A DNA stretch of 20,683 nucleotides, taken from G020354085 sp964629975 (GTDB taxonomy: Bacteria; Pseudomonadota; Gammaproteobacteria; Acidiferrobacterales; Sulfurifustaceae). The notes beneath the pieces are model-generated. The model was not told the origin of the DNA and did not search any database. It saw nothing but the letters and a program-made list of their open reading frames with translations. A program made the translations under genes and the position numbers. Location of the stretch: NCBI GenBank assembly GCA_964629975.1, contig CAZVUN010000041.1:1-20683 (forward strand), written 5' to 3'. Below, piece by piece: positions 1 through 7,677 of the stretch (the stretch's first letter is position 1; every line of letters starts with the position of its first letter).

Positions 1-562
1 ACTCGGCCACGCGCCGCGCCGCACCGGTGATGGTGGCGTTCTCGACCATCACCGTGATGGTGGCGCCCGAAATCGTGTCAATGGCGACGTAACCTTCGCG
101 CGCCGCCCCGATGGTGATGCGGTCGAGTGCGGACTTGCCGGGGTACTGCGCGACGAAACGCGCGAGGTCCTCCTCGGACACGCCGGCCTGCAGGATCGGC
201 TCCTCGTGCTCGACGATCACCACCCCGACGATGCGCCCCTGCATGTCGAGGCCGACCAGATTGTTGATCGGGCGTCCCGAGTACGCCGGGATGCGCACGA
301 TGTCCTTGGTGAGGAACACGTAACCGATCGTCTTGCCGCCGGCGTACACCGGCGCGGCGCGCGGATCGCCGCTGAGCTCCCCGAAGCGCTCGGCCTGCGG
401 GAAGAACGCGCGCGCCTGGGGGTAGCGCTCGACGATGCTCGCGGCATGCAGCACGGAGGCCGCGAGCATGCCGGCCAGGAACAGCAAGGCGCGCGCCCCG
501 CCGGGCGCGCCCGGTTGCACGGCAGGCCGCTGCGGGCCGGTTGCGGAGCCGTCGCGATCCAT
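1..562 (-). CDS. nosR: NosR/NirI-family FMN-binding regulatory flavoprotein, N-terminal part (runs off the left edge)
   Basis: The reading frame is open from the ATG at 562 to the window edge, giving 187 residues. It starts with a short basic stretch and a hydrophobic segment (residues about 24-42), a signal peptide or anchor. A periplasmic FMN-binding domain follows. Seen motifs are FFPQAERFGE (53-62), GYVFLTKDIVRIPAYSGRPIN (80-100) and EHEEPIL (118-124). SGATIT (165-170) is the flavin-attachment motif in which FMN is esterified to a threonine. NosR proteins are membrane flavoproteins with C-terminal polyferredoxin clusters, needed for N2O reductase expression and activity. That C-terminal part is outside the window, so NirI or another family member cannot be excluded. 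A possible FNR/Dnr box lies upstream at 597-610. A GTG at 520 is an alternative start and would still leave a signal peptide. The rest of a nos cluster may lie to the left. Confidence 0.85.
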   Translation of the reverse strand, partial: MDRDGSATGPQRPAVQPGAPGGARALLFLAGMLAASVLHAASIVERYPQARAFFPQAERFGELSGDPRAAPVYAGGKTIGYVFLTKDIVRIPAYSGRPINNLVGLDMQGRIVGVVIVEHEEPILQAGVSEEDLARFVAQYPGKSALDRITIGAAREGYVAIDTISGATITVMVENATITGAARRVAE

Positions 563-596
563 GCGCGCAGCAGGCCACAACCGCGCGGCGCTGGCC

Positions 597-610
597 CTGA
601 TCTTGGTCAA
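597..610 (-). promoter_or_regulatory. Candidate FNR/Dnr-type box upstream of the NosR-like gene
   Basis: On the minus strand the site reads TTGAC-CAAG-ATCAG. This differs from the TTGAT-N4-ATCAA consensus at one position in each half. Its centre is 41.5 bp upstream of the ATG at 562. A class II promoter would then start transcription at or next to that ATG, so the real start codon could be further in (GTG at 520). No convincing -10 element is visible at the expected place, so this is the weakest of the three boxes. Confidence 0.5.
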
Positions 611-650
611 TCTTGCCCGGACGTCACCGCGCCTGCGCAAGCGAGGCGCC

Positions 651-668
651 GCCGCCCGCGCGGGCGGC
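651..668. terminator. GC-rich perfect inverted repeat just after the chemoreceptor stop codon
   Basis: GCCGCCCGCGCGGGCGGC is an 18-bp perfect palindrome directly after the stop codon of the chemoreceptor gene (669-671), in the gap before the NosR-like gene. Its position suggests a transcript end or an RNA-stabilising hairpin. No T-run follows, so it is not a standard intrinsic terminator. In DNA of this GC content such dyads can also arise by chance. Confidence 0.3.
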
Positions 669-2275
669 TCACACCTTGAACCGCGCCACCAGGCCCAGCA
701 GTTGTGCCGCCAGCCGGGCCAGCTCGCTGCTGGCCACCGCGGTCTGCCGCGACCCGGATGCCGCCTGACTGCCGAGCTGGCTGATGGCCACGATGTTACG
801 GTTGATCTCTTCCGCGACCGAGCCTTGCTCCTGCGCGGCACTGGCGATCTGGGTGTTCATGTCGGTAATCTTCGTCACCGCCCGGGTGATCGCCTCGAGC
901 GCAGCACCCGCCTCCTCCGCGCTCTGCACGCCGCGCTGCATCTGGCTGCTGCCCTGGCTCATCGCCTGCACCGCCGACTTGGCCCCGCCCTGCAGGGTCT
1001 CGCTCATCTGCTGGATCTCGAGGGTGGACTGCTGCGTGCGACTGGCGAGGGTGCGCACCTCGTCGGCGACCACGGCGAAGCCGCGGCCCTGCTCGCCGGC
1101 GCGGGCCGCCTCGATCGCCGCATTGAGCGCCAGGAGATTGGTCTGCTCGGCAATGCCGCGAATCACGTCCAGAACCATGCCGATCCGGGAGCTGTCGGCC
1201 TCGAGCTTGTTGATGGCCTGGGCGGTCTTCTCCATCTCGCCGGCGAGCAGCCGGATAGTCTCGACCGTTTGCGCGACCACCTGCCCGCCGCGCGTCGCCG
1301 CGTGGTCGGCCTCACGCGCGGCGTTGCGGGCAATTTCGTGCGCGGTCGCCGGCATCTCGCTCGTGGCGGTGGCGGCCTGTTGGGTCTCGATCTGCTGTTG
1401 GCGGATGCCGGCATCGCTCTGCCGGGTGATCGCCGACAGCTCCTCGGCCGCCGTTGCGACGTGCGTGCTCGATCCGGAGATCTCGACCATCACGGCGCGC
1501 AGCTGCTCCGTCATCTGGTGGTAGGCGGCGATCACGCGCTTGAGCTCCGCGCCGCGGTAGTCGACGCGCGCCGTCAGGTCGCCGTCGGCCCCGCGCACCA
1601 TGGCGACGCGCACCGCATCCACGGCCTGGGCGATACTGCGGACCATGCGGTAGCCGGCGAAGCCCGCGGCCAGGATCACCAGCAGCACGATGGCGATCAG
1701 GCTGTAACGCATGGCCGCTGCATCCGCATGCGCGCTGGCGAATTCGCGCCGTGCCGCCTCGGCGCGCTGCGACCGCAGCTCCTCGATGCCCGCCATGGCG
1801 GACCCGTAGGCCGGTTCCAGTGACTGGGTCAGCTGCGGCGCGGCCTCCTCGTGCCTGCCGGCGCGCACCGCCGCGATGACCGGCGCGAAGCCGTCCTTGA
1901 CGAGGCGCTTACGCTCGCTGTCCAGTTGCGCGATGCGGGCCTTGTCCGCCGCGGCGACCGAGAATTGCCAAAGGCCGCCCACAAGGTTTCCGCCTCGGCA
2001 AGGCTGCGCTCCGCGCGCGCGGCGCGTTCGCGCGCAAGCTCCGGGGCGGAGTTGTGCGCGGCCTGCAACAGCTGCGCGCGGCCCTCGGCATAGCGGGAAA
2101 GGAGCGTGGCGAGCCGCTCCATGGGCAGCACGTCGTCTTCGTACACCGCGCGCATGTGCCGCTCGCCCACCGTCATCCCGTACAGACCCGCGACGCCAAC
2201 CGCGAGTGCGACAACGCAGAACGAAATGACCAGCAAGGCCAGCCGCTGCCGGAGATTCAGTTGCCTCATCGGCAC
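669..2275 (-). pseudogene. Methyl-accepting chemotaxis protein, split by a one-base frameshift
   Basis: The N-terminal frame starts at GTG 2275 (or ATG 2269) behind GGGAGG. It encodes a membrane segment (about residues 10-32) and a Tar-like four-helix sensor domain, and is readable to about the ETLWAAFGNS stretch. The continuation (DKARIAQLDSERKRLVKDGF) is in another frame. It then encodes the second membrane segment, a HAMP domain and a full signalling domain with the hairpin tip IAEQTNLLALNAAIEAARAG and GRGFAVVADEVRTLA, and ends at 669. The span is 1607 nt, one base short of 536 codons, so a single base is missing near 1955-1990. No CheR-binding pentapeptide is seen at the C terminus (ending RFKV). 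The domains are otherwise well preserved, so this is either a recent mutation or an assembly error. The ligand is unknown. Confidence 0.85.
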
Positions 2276-2665
2276 CCTGTCCCTCCCGTTTGACTGCCAA
2301 TGACGCCCACCGTATCACGCGCCCAGCGCCGGTCCCGCCCGTGGCACCGCGGCGCGGCAATCGCCACGGCGCACCTGGCCGGCGGCCAGGCTTGTGGTCA
2401 AACCGCTCGCGGTTACGTCCACGGGCGGATGCGCACTCGCCCCGGCCTTGCCTGCACCGTCGGCACTGCCCGCCCAGCCGATGCCAGGGGCATACCGCCG
2501 CTGCCCGCCGCGTGTCCGGCGTGCTCGCCCGACTGGCGGGCGGCGGCGCGCAAACGGGCGCACTCCAGCGTGTCGGCCGGCCGGCCAGGAACTTAAGCGC
2601 CGCCAGCGCCCGGCAGACTCGTGCGCACGGCGGACACGGACGGACTGAAGGATTGCTGGAAAAAC
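2276..2665. other. 390-bp non-coding gap
   Basis: This gap separates the start of the chemoreceptor gene from the end of the gNOR-like gene. It should hold the end of the large minus-strand operon and the chemoreceptor promoter. I see no convincing ORF, RNA gene, FNR-type box or T-tailed hairpin. The open frames here have alanine/arginine/proline-rich translations typical of GC-rich non-coding sequence. Confidence 0.5.
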
Positions 2666-4030
2666 CTAGCCGCGCCGCGCCGGCCACATCGCACGCAGCG
2701 CGATGACGAGGAACAGCACGCCGCCGAGGATGGCGATCAGCCCGCCGATGCCCATGAGGCCCATGGCGGCGATGCGCTCGGCGCTGTCGAGCGCCTGCGC
2801 GGCGCCGGCGACCTTGCGCTGCACGCCGTAGCCCCCCGACCACACCAGCCCGGCCACGTGCAGCAGCTGGCCGCCGCCGTAGAGATAGGGTTGCCAGTGT
2901 GCCCATCGGGGGTTCGGCTCGGCGAATCCGAGACGCGGCAGCAGATGGTAGGTGAGCCCCATGAAGGCGAGCGTCACGCCGACGATTGAGCCGTGGTAAT
3001 GCGCCGGGATCGTGACGTTGCTGCCCTGGATGAGGAAGCCGATCACGCCACCGACGCCAAACAGCACGATCGAGGCGATGAGCGCCGCGCGCAGCGGCCG
3101 CTCGCCGGCGCGCGCGCGCGCCGCCGCCAGCAGCCCGAGCAGCACCGCGAGAGACAGCGGCAACGTGGCGAGGCTGCCGCCGTACTGCATGAGCCAGGTG
3201 AACAGCCTGATGTGCTCGACCGAGGTGATGTCGTGCGCGTAATAGATGAGCGGCGTGGCGAACACCGTGACGAGGCCAAGCGCAAACAGCACGAGCGCCA
3301 CGCGCGGCGTCACCCGCGGGCGCGCGCCGCTCGCACTGCCGAGCCACAACCACGCGACCAGCAAGAGCAGCGTGTAGGTGAACTGCAGCACGTGCCCGCC
3401 GCCCCAGAATAGCAACTCGAAATACGGCTTGCCGCTAAGTGCGCGCGGCATCGCCAGGAACGACCAGGCGAACGCGATCAGCGCGAGCGCCGCCGACACC
3501 GCCGCGGTATTGAGCCCGAAGCGCAGCGCCGCCGCGCCCTCCATCCACACGCCGACCGGCGGGATCGCGACCATGGCGCGCAGCGTAACGAGCGCGAAGC
3601 CGCCAGCGAAGGCGAGCAGGCCGGCGTGGAACAGCGGATGCTGCAACACCGGGATGTAATTGCTCATGAGCGGATCGGCGGCCCCGAGAAACGGCGCGGC
3701 CGTCATCACCAGCGTGCCTCCCGCGCCAAGCGCAAGCGCCGCCCGGCCAAGCCCGAGCGCGCGTCGCGTCGAGTTGAGGCTCCACAGCACGCCGCCGAAG
3801 GCGAGGAACCACACCAGCACCGACAGGTCCACGTGCACCACGAGCGCGGTGTGGAAGAAGTCGGTCCACGGAAAAAGCTGCTGGGTGTACGGCGCGCGCG
3901 CCAGCACCAGCAGCACCGAGAACAGGCCCGAGCCGAGCAGCGCCGAGAGCCCGAGCAGCAGCCACCCGGCGGCCAGGCGCTGGCGCTCGCGGTCCGGCAT
4001 CTGCAGGAGGTACTCCTCGCCTGCCGCCAT
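2666..4030 (-). CDS. gNOR-like haem-copper enzyme subunit I (predicted nitric oxide reductase)
   Basis: This is a polytopic haem-copper superfamily catalytic subunit of 454 residues, counted from ATG 4030, which has AAGG eight bases upstream; a GTG at 4102 would add 24 residues. H66 (VVHVDLS) is the low-spin haem ligand candidate. H213 in WGGGHVLQF is the first CuB ligand. Position +4, where oxygen reductases carry the cross-linked Tyr of HPEVY, is Phe. The usual His-His pair is replaced by H266-D267 (YYAHDI). H344 and H346 (IPAHYHG) are haem ligands. Loss of the Tyr and a His-to-Asp change at the metal site fit the group called gNOR, a predicted NO reductase family. No cytochrome c or CuA partner lies beside it. 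It is the last gene of the operon with the cytochrome b fusions. NO reduction is inferred; only the superfamily is certain. Confidence 0.8.
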   Translation of the reverse strand: MAAGEEYLLQMPDRERQRLAAGWLLLGLSALLGSGLFSVLLVLARAPYTQQLFPWTDFFHTALVVHVDLSVLVWFLAFGGVLWSLNSTRRALGLGRAALALGAGGTLVMTAAPFLGAADPLMSNYIPVLQHPLFHAGLLAFAGGFALVTLRAMVAIPPVGVWMEGAAALRFGLNTAAVSAALALIAFAWSFLAMPRALSGKPYFELLFWGGGHVLQFTYTLLLLVAWLWLGSASGARPRVTPRVALVLFALGLVTVFATPLIYYAHDITSVEHIRLFTWLMQYGGSLATLPLSLAVLLGLLAAARARAGERPLRAALIASIVLFGVGGVIGFLIQGSNVTIPAHYHGSIVGVTLAFMGLTYHLLPRLGFAEPNPRWAHWQPYLYGGGQLLHVAGLVWSGGYGVQRKVAGAAQALDSAERIAAMGLMGIGGLIAILGGVLFLVIALRAMWPARRG

Positions 4031-4108
4031 GCTGTCGCCCTTGGCGGCTGCCGCGGTGTGCGGTGCCGTCACGGTCGCGGGGGTTGTCGGCGGTTGTAGC
4101 ACGCAGGA

Positions 4109-4534
4109 TCAGGGCTTCTGAAACCAGTGGCCCTGCGCGTCCTGCAGCCACCAGCCGGATTTGAACTCGCCCTGCCAGCGCTTCAGCAGCGCCGCGCGGA
4201 CCTCCTCGCGCCGGGCCTGCTTGCCCTCGTGGGCCTCGGCGATGGCGATGATCAGCGACTCGCGGTCGTGGTTCTCGTGATCGACCAGCTTCTCGGCGAT
4301 TTGGCGCTGGGCCAGCGTGAGTCCGCTGCTGTCGCGCACGCGCAGCATGCCGTCGTTGCCGAGGCCGATGACTCCGATCTTGTAAAACCGCTCCAGCCGC
4401 GATTGCCTCTGGGTCATCGCGTGGCGGACGACGACGACGGGCGGCGTGCCCACATCGAGGTTGATGGGTTCGGCGCGCGCGGCCCCTGCGGGCAGGACGA
4501 GGCAGGCGAGAAGCGCGAGGGCGAGTCGTTTCAC
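4109..4534 (-). CDS. Periplasmic DUF1318/YdbL-like protein
   Basis: The product has 141 residues and starts at GTG 4534 behind a clear GGAAGG site. Residues 1-21 form a Sec signal peptide ending ARA, so the mature protein is periplasmic. The middle (about 35-110) is charged and helical, with the pattern RQSRLERFYKIGVIGLGNDG and a DHENHDRESLIIAIAEAH stretch. This resembles the DUF1318/YdbL family, which has no established biochemical function. The tail is rich in tryptophan (FKSGWWLQDAQGHWFQKP). There are no cysteines and no cofactor motif. It lies between the SCO gene (45 bp upstream) and the gNOR-like gene, so a role in assembling or stabilising the membrane enzyme is possible but unproven. 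Confidence 0.7.
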   Translation of the reverse strand: MKRLALALLACLVLPAGAARAEPINLDVGTPPVVVVRHAMTQRQSRLERFYKIGVIGLGNDGMLRVRDSSGLTLAQRQIAEKLVDHENHDRESLIIAIAEAHEGKQARREEVRAALLKRWQGEFKSGWWLQDAQGHWFQKP

Positions 4535-4579
4535 GCGTGCGTCCTTCCGGTGCTCAACGAAGTCATGCCGCGGGAGACT

Positions 4580-5164
4580 CTACGGCGCCGGGAGCTTCGC
4601 GCGCAGCGCCTGGGCGATCTCCTGCGGCGCGGCGCGCTCGTGCAGTGCGGAGGCGAACCGACCTTCGGCGTCGACGAGATACATCGCGTGGCTCAAATCG
4701 ATCCGGTAGCTGCCGTCCGGTGCGGCTGGCAGCTTGCGGTAGGTGGCGCTGAAGCCCTCGGCGAGCGCGGCCAGGACCTCGGGGTTTCCCGTGGCGCCGG
4801 TCAGCTCGGGGTGGAAACCGCGGGCGTAGGCCGCGATGTCTGCCGCGCTGTCGCGCTGCGGATCCACCGTTACCACGATCATGCTGACCAGCGCGCGCTC
4901 GCGCGCGTCGAGCATCGCGTAGCCTTGCGCCGCCCGGGCGAGGCGCTGCGCGCACGGATCGCCGCAGCGGGTGTAGGCCAGGGAAATCGCCAGCACCCGC
5001 CCGCGCAGCTTGCGGCTGTCCAGGGGGCCGTCCACCGTATCCAGGACGAAGTCGTTGACGATGGCGCTCGGGCGGAAGAGCTTCGAGACCGGCTGCCAGA
5101 TCAGCACCAGCAGCAGGAGAACGGCGAGCAGGATCAGGGCGTTCTTCAAAACGGTGTCGGACAT
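4580..5164 (-). CDS. SCO1/SenC-family copper chaperone (CGDPC variant)
   Basis: The start is ATG 5164, preceded by GAGGGG at a good distance, giving 194 residues. The longer open frame upstream overlaps the preceding gene and looks non-coding. An N-terminal anchor (about 8-23) is followed by a periplasmic thioredoxin fold. The copper-binding CxxxC is C67-G-D-P-C71 and the distal ligand is H159 (DLSHAMYLVD). The spacer is GDP rather than the common PxV/PDI. SCO proteins deliver copper to, or reduce, metal sites of haem-copper enzymes and sometimes N2O reductase. It sits 31 bp after the cytochrome b-reductase fusion and ahead of the gNOR-like gene. The likely client is therefore the metal site of that enzyme, which is unusual because no CuA subunit is encoded in this operon. 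Confidence 0.88.
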   Translation of the reverse strand: MSDTVLKNALILLAVLLLLVLIWQPVSKLFRPSAIVNDFVLDTVDGPLDSRKLRGRVLAISLAYTRCGDPCAQRLARAAQGYAMLDARERALVSMIVVTVDPQRDSAADIAAYARGFHPELTGATGNPEVLAALAEGFSATYRKLPAAPDGSYRIDLSHAMYLVDAEGRFASALHERAAPQEIAQALRAKLPAP

Positions 5165-5195
5165 GCCGGATTGCCCCTCGTGTGCGCCGCGCGAC

Positions 5196-7142
5196 TCACC
5201 GTTCTCCCGATGACCCTGTCTTATGCTCGCCCGGTTGCAGCGCCGCCGAACGGGCCGACAGCAGAAAGGCATCGGAGAAGCACATGCCATCCTCCGCTCC
5301 CTGGTTCTTCAGGAACGGGAATATGGACTGGACCATCCCCACGGAGCCGCAGGCGTAGATCTCGTGGCTGGCGAGGGACGGGAAGTCCTGGAGGATGGCT
5401 TCGTGGACCAGCCCGGTGCGGCCGCTCCACCCGTCGCCGGGCTGCGGTTCGGAGACCACCGGGATGAACTTGAAGTTGGGGTGCTCGCGCGCCCAGCGCT
5501 GCGGCAGCTCCAACAGGTAGAAGTCGGCCGGCCTGCGCACGCCCCAGTAGAGATACATCGGCCGCTTGAGGCCGCGATGGAAGGCATCCTCGATCATGCT
5601 CTTGACCGGGGCGAAGCCGGTGGCGGCGGCGACGAACACGATCGGGCGGTTCGACTCGCGCAGCACGAAGTCGCCAAGCGGCGCCTCGAAGCGGATCTCG
5701 TCGCCTTCCTTCATCTTTTCGAACACATGGGTGGTGAAGCGCCCGCCGGGTATCCGGCGAATCTGCAGCTCGATGAATTCCGACTCGTGCGGCGGATTGG
5801 CGAAGGAGAAGGCGCGCCGCCCGCCGTCGTCAAGGATAACATTGATGTACTGGCCGGCGGTGAAGGCGATCTGCTGGTCCTCCGGCAGCTTGAGCAGCAC
5901 CCGCATCACGTCGGGCGAGAGCCTTTGCAGTTTCGCAACGCGCGCGGTGTATTCGCGGATGGCCTCGTCGGCGGCCTTCGCGCCGGGCACGAATTCGACC
6001 TCCACATCCTCGATCACGGTGGCGCAGCACATCAGCACCTTGCCCTGCGCGCGTTCCTCCGCCGAGAGCGCCGCGGGCTGGTAGACGCCGGGATCCACCC
6101 GGCCTTGCAGCACCGTGCACTTGCACTCCCCGCAGCCGCCGTTGCGGCACTCGTAGGGCAGGTTGACGTTCTGCCGCAGGCCGGCATCGAGCAGCGTCTC
6201 GCCGTAGCGGGCGATGACGGCGTGGCGGCCGGGATGGAACATGATGGTTGACTCCGTCCGGGCCGTGCCGCGGCGCTGCGGTGGCAGCCAGGGGGTGAGG
6301 AACAGCAGGAAAGAAAACCCGACGACGGCGAACCACAGCGTCAACGGATCGACCTCATAGACCAGCGCCAGCACCGGCAACTCAAACCAGTCGAAGGCGA
6401 TTTCGCCGGGCACGGTCGAGAGGTCGGCCTCGCCGCCCTGGCTGACGATGGGCTTCGCGAGCGCCAGCGCCAGGTACATCAGGGTCACGGCGATGGCGAT
6501 CGCGCGCGGCGGGTTGGTGTGCGCGCGCGGCACGCGCTGGACATGGATCCACATCACGAACACCACGATCAACGGCGCGGCGATGTGGATGAAGGCGAGC
6601 AGGGTGAACAACCGGCTGCTGACGTTTTCCTGGTAGAGAAAATTGCGGATCAGGGTGCCGCCGAACATCGGCAGCGCGTCGAACCACTCGGCGGTGGCCA
6701 CCACCACGAACTGGGCGAGCTGGTCCCACACCAGCATGAAGCCGTTGATCCCGGCGATGTAGACCATCCAGATGAGCGCCACGCCGGTGGCCCAGGAAAA
6801 CCAGCGGAAGCCGCGGTAGCGGTCGTAGGCGAAGTGGCGCAGCATGTGCAGCAGCATGGTGAGGATCATGCCATCGGTGGCGTAGCGGTGGATGCTGCGC
6901 AGGATGCCGCCGGCCCACCACTGGTCATGGGTGATGCGCTCCACCGATTCGTAGGCGTCGTGGATCCCGGTGTCGGCGAAGATGTAGAGGTACAGGCCGG
7001 TGCCGACCAGCAGCCAGAACTGCCAGAAGCTGATCGTGCCGAGGTGGTAGAGGGGATTGAGCTTCTCGCCGAAGGCGCGGTTGAACGTGTTCTCCGCGTG
7101 CATGAAGAACCAGCGCACGATTCGCTGCAGCAGCTTGATCAT
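5196..7142 (-). CDS. Cytochrome b fused to [2Fe-2S] ferredoxin and FAD/NAD(P)H reductase domains
   Basis: The product has 648 residues. Residues 1-290 are a bc1/b6f-type cytochrome b with both haem pairs conserved, H85/H99 and H186/H200, each 14 apart. Further membrane segments follow to about 287. The quinol-site PEWY is replaced by FDWF (250-253). Residues 298-385 are a plant-type ferredoxin with ligands C332, C337, C340 and C372. Residues 395-625 are a ferredoxin-NADP+ reductase-like module: RAFSFANPP binds flavin, ATGFAPVKSMI binds NAD(P), and YACGS is near the C terminus. With an even number of membrane helices, both ends should be cytosolic, so NAD(P)H could feed electrons through FAD and [2Fe-2S] to the b haems and quinone, or the reverse. 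No Rieske protein or cytochrome c1 is encoded nearby. The start is ATG 7142 with a weak ribosome site. The fusion lies in a single open frame. Confidence 0.92.
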   Translation of the reverse strand: MIKLLQRIVRWFFMHAENTFNRAFGEKLNPLYHLGTISFWQFWLLVGTGLYLYIFADTGIHDAYESVERITHDQWWAGGILRSIHRYATDGMILTMLLHMLRHFAYDRYRGFRWFSWATGVALIWMVYIAGINGFMLVWDQLAQFVVVATAEWFDALPMFGGTLIRNFLYQENVSSRLFTLLAFIHIAAPLIVVFVMWIHVQRVPRAHTNPPRAIAIAVTLMYLALALAKPIVSQGGEADLSTVPGEIAFDWFELPVLALVYEVDPLTLWFAVVGFSFLLFLTPWLPPQRRGTARTESTIMFHPGRHAVIARYGETLLDAGLRQNVNLPYECRNGGCGECKCTVLQGRVDPGVYQPAALSAEERAQGKVLMCCATVIEDVEVEFVPGAKAADEAIREYTARVAKLQRLSPDVMRVLLKLPEDQQIAFTAGQYINVILDDGGRRAFSFANPPHESEFIELQIRRIPGGRFTTHVFEKMKEGDEIRFEAPLGDFVLRESNRPIVFVAAATGFAPVKSMIEDAFHRGLKRPMYLYWGVRRPADFYLLELPQRWAREHPNFKFIPVVSEPQPGDGWSGRTGLVHEAILQDFPSLASHEIYACGSVGMVQSIFPFLKNQGAEDGMCFSDAFLLSARSAALQPGEHKTGSSGER

Positions 7143-7179
7143 GGCCGTGATCCGTAGGTATCGAAGCGCACGAGGAGGT

Positions 7180-7677
7180 TCACTGGAAGAACAGGCCGCC
7201 GCGGTCCGGATTGAAGTCGATCACCATCACCTGCGCAGGCTTGAGGGTGACGCGTTCTTCCTTGACGAAGCGGAAGCCGGGCTTGGCGAGGTTGTCGTTC
7301 ATCCTGACCGACACCAGGTGCTCGCCGGCCTTCACCTCGAAACGCCGGTAGAGGGTCGAGATGCCGTCCCTGGCGATGCCGGTGGGGCGCATGACCGCGC
7401 GCAGGACCGGCTCACCGTCGATGTCGACGTGCAGCGCAATGTCGGAGCGCGCGCGCGGACAGTCGAGCGGCGCGCGCATGTTGGGGGGGAGCTTCGCCAG
7501 CTCCTCCGGCGTGCGCTGGCGGCATTCGCGCTCGCCCAGGTGGCTGATCGACAGCCGGATCAGCGCCGCGTCCTCGGGAATCTGGCGATACTTCGGCGAG
7601 GTGGCGAAATAGCCGATGAAGGCGGCGAATGCGCCGTACAGGATCACCTGGCCGAGGAGTGCGAAAGGCTTACGCAT
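7180..7677 (-). CDS. Conserved-looking anchored periplasmic protein between the two cytochrome b fusions
   Basis: The product has 165 residues and starts at ATG 7677, overlapping the end of the upstream cytochrome b gene by 8 bp, so translation is probably coupled. Residues about 8-26 form a membrane anchor. The rest is predicted periplasmic. Two cysteines, C52 (GERECRQ) and C73 (LDCPRARS), flank the segment LAKLPPNMRAP and could form a disulfide or bind a metal. The C-terminal half (about 80-165) looks beta-rich (KAGEHLVSVRMND, MVIDFNPDRGG). No haem or iron-sulfur motif is seen. I do not recognise a named domain. Its tight linkage between two cytochrome b genes suggests an accessory subunit of the complex they form. 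Confidence 0.8.
   Translation of the reverse strand: MRKPFALLGQVILYGAFAAFIGYFATSPKYRQIPEDAALIRLSISHLGERECRQRTPEELAKLPPNMRAPLDCPRARSDIALHVDIDGEPVLRAVMRPTGIARDGISTLYRRFEVKAGEHLVSVRMNDNLAKPGFRFVKEERVTLKPAQVMVIDFNPDRGGLFFQ

Noticed and set aside
2262..2289. A FliA (sigma-28)-like promoter for the chemoreceptor: CAAA-N15-GCCGATGA on the minus strand
   Set aside because: The match is tempting for a chemotaxis gene, but the -10 half overlaps the ATG at 2269. It would start transcription inside the coding region.
2290..2706. Possible small genes in the gap between the chemoreceptor and the gNOR-like gene
   Set aside because: No ribosome site, no hydrophobic or domain pattern, and heavy Arg/Ala/Pro bias.
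669..3353. An 894-codon minus-strand open frame covering the chemoreceptor and part of the gNOR-like gene
   Set aside because: Only the part below about 1980 encodes recognisable protein (the chemoreceptor C-terminal region). The upstream two thirds is arginine/alanine-rich and antiparallel or out of frame to real genes.
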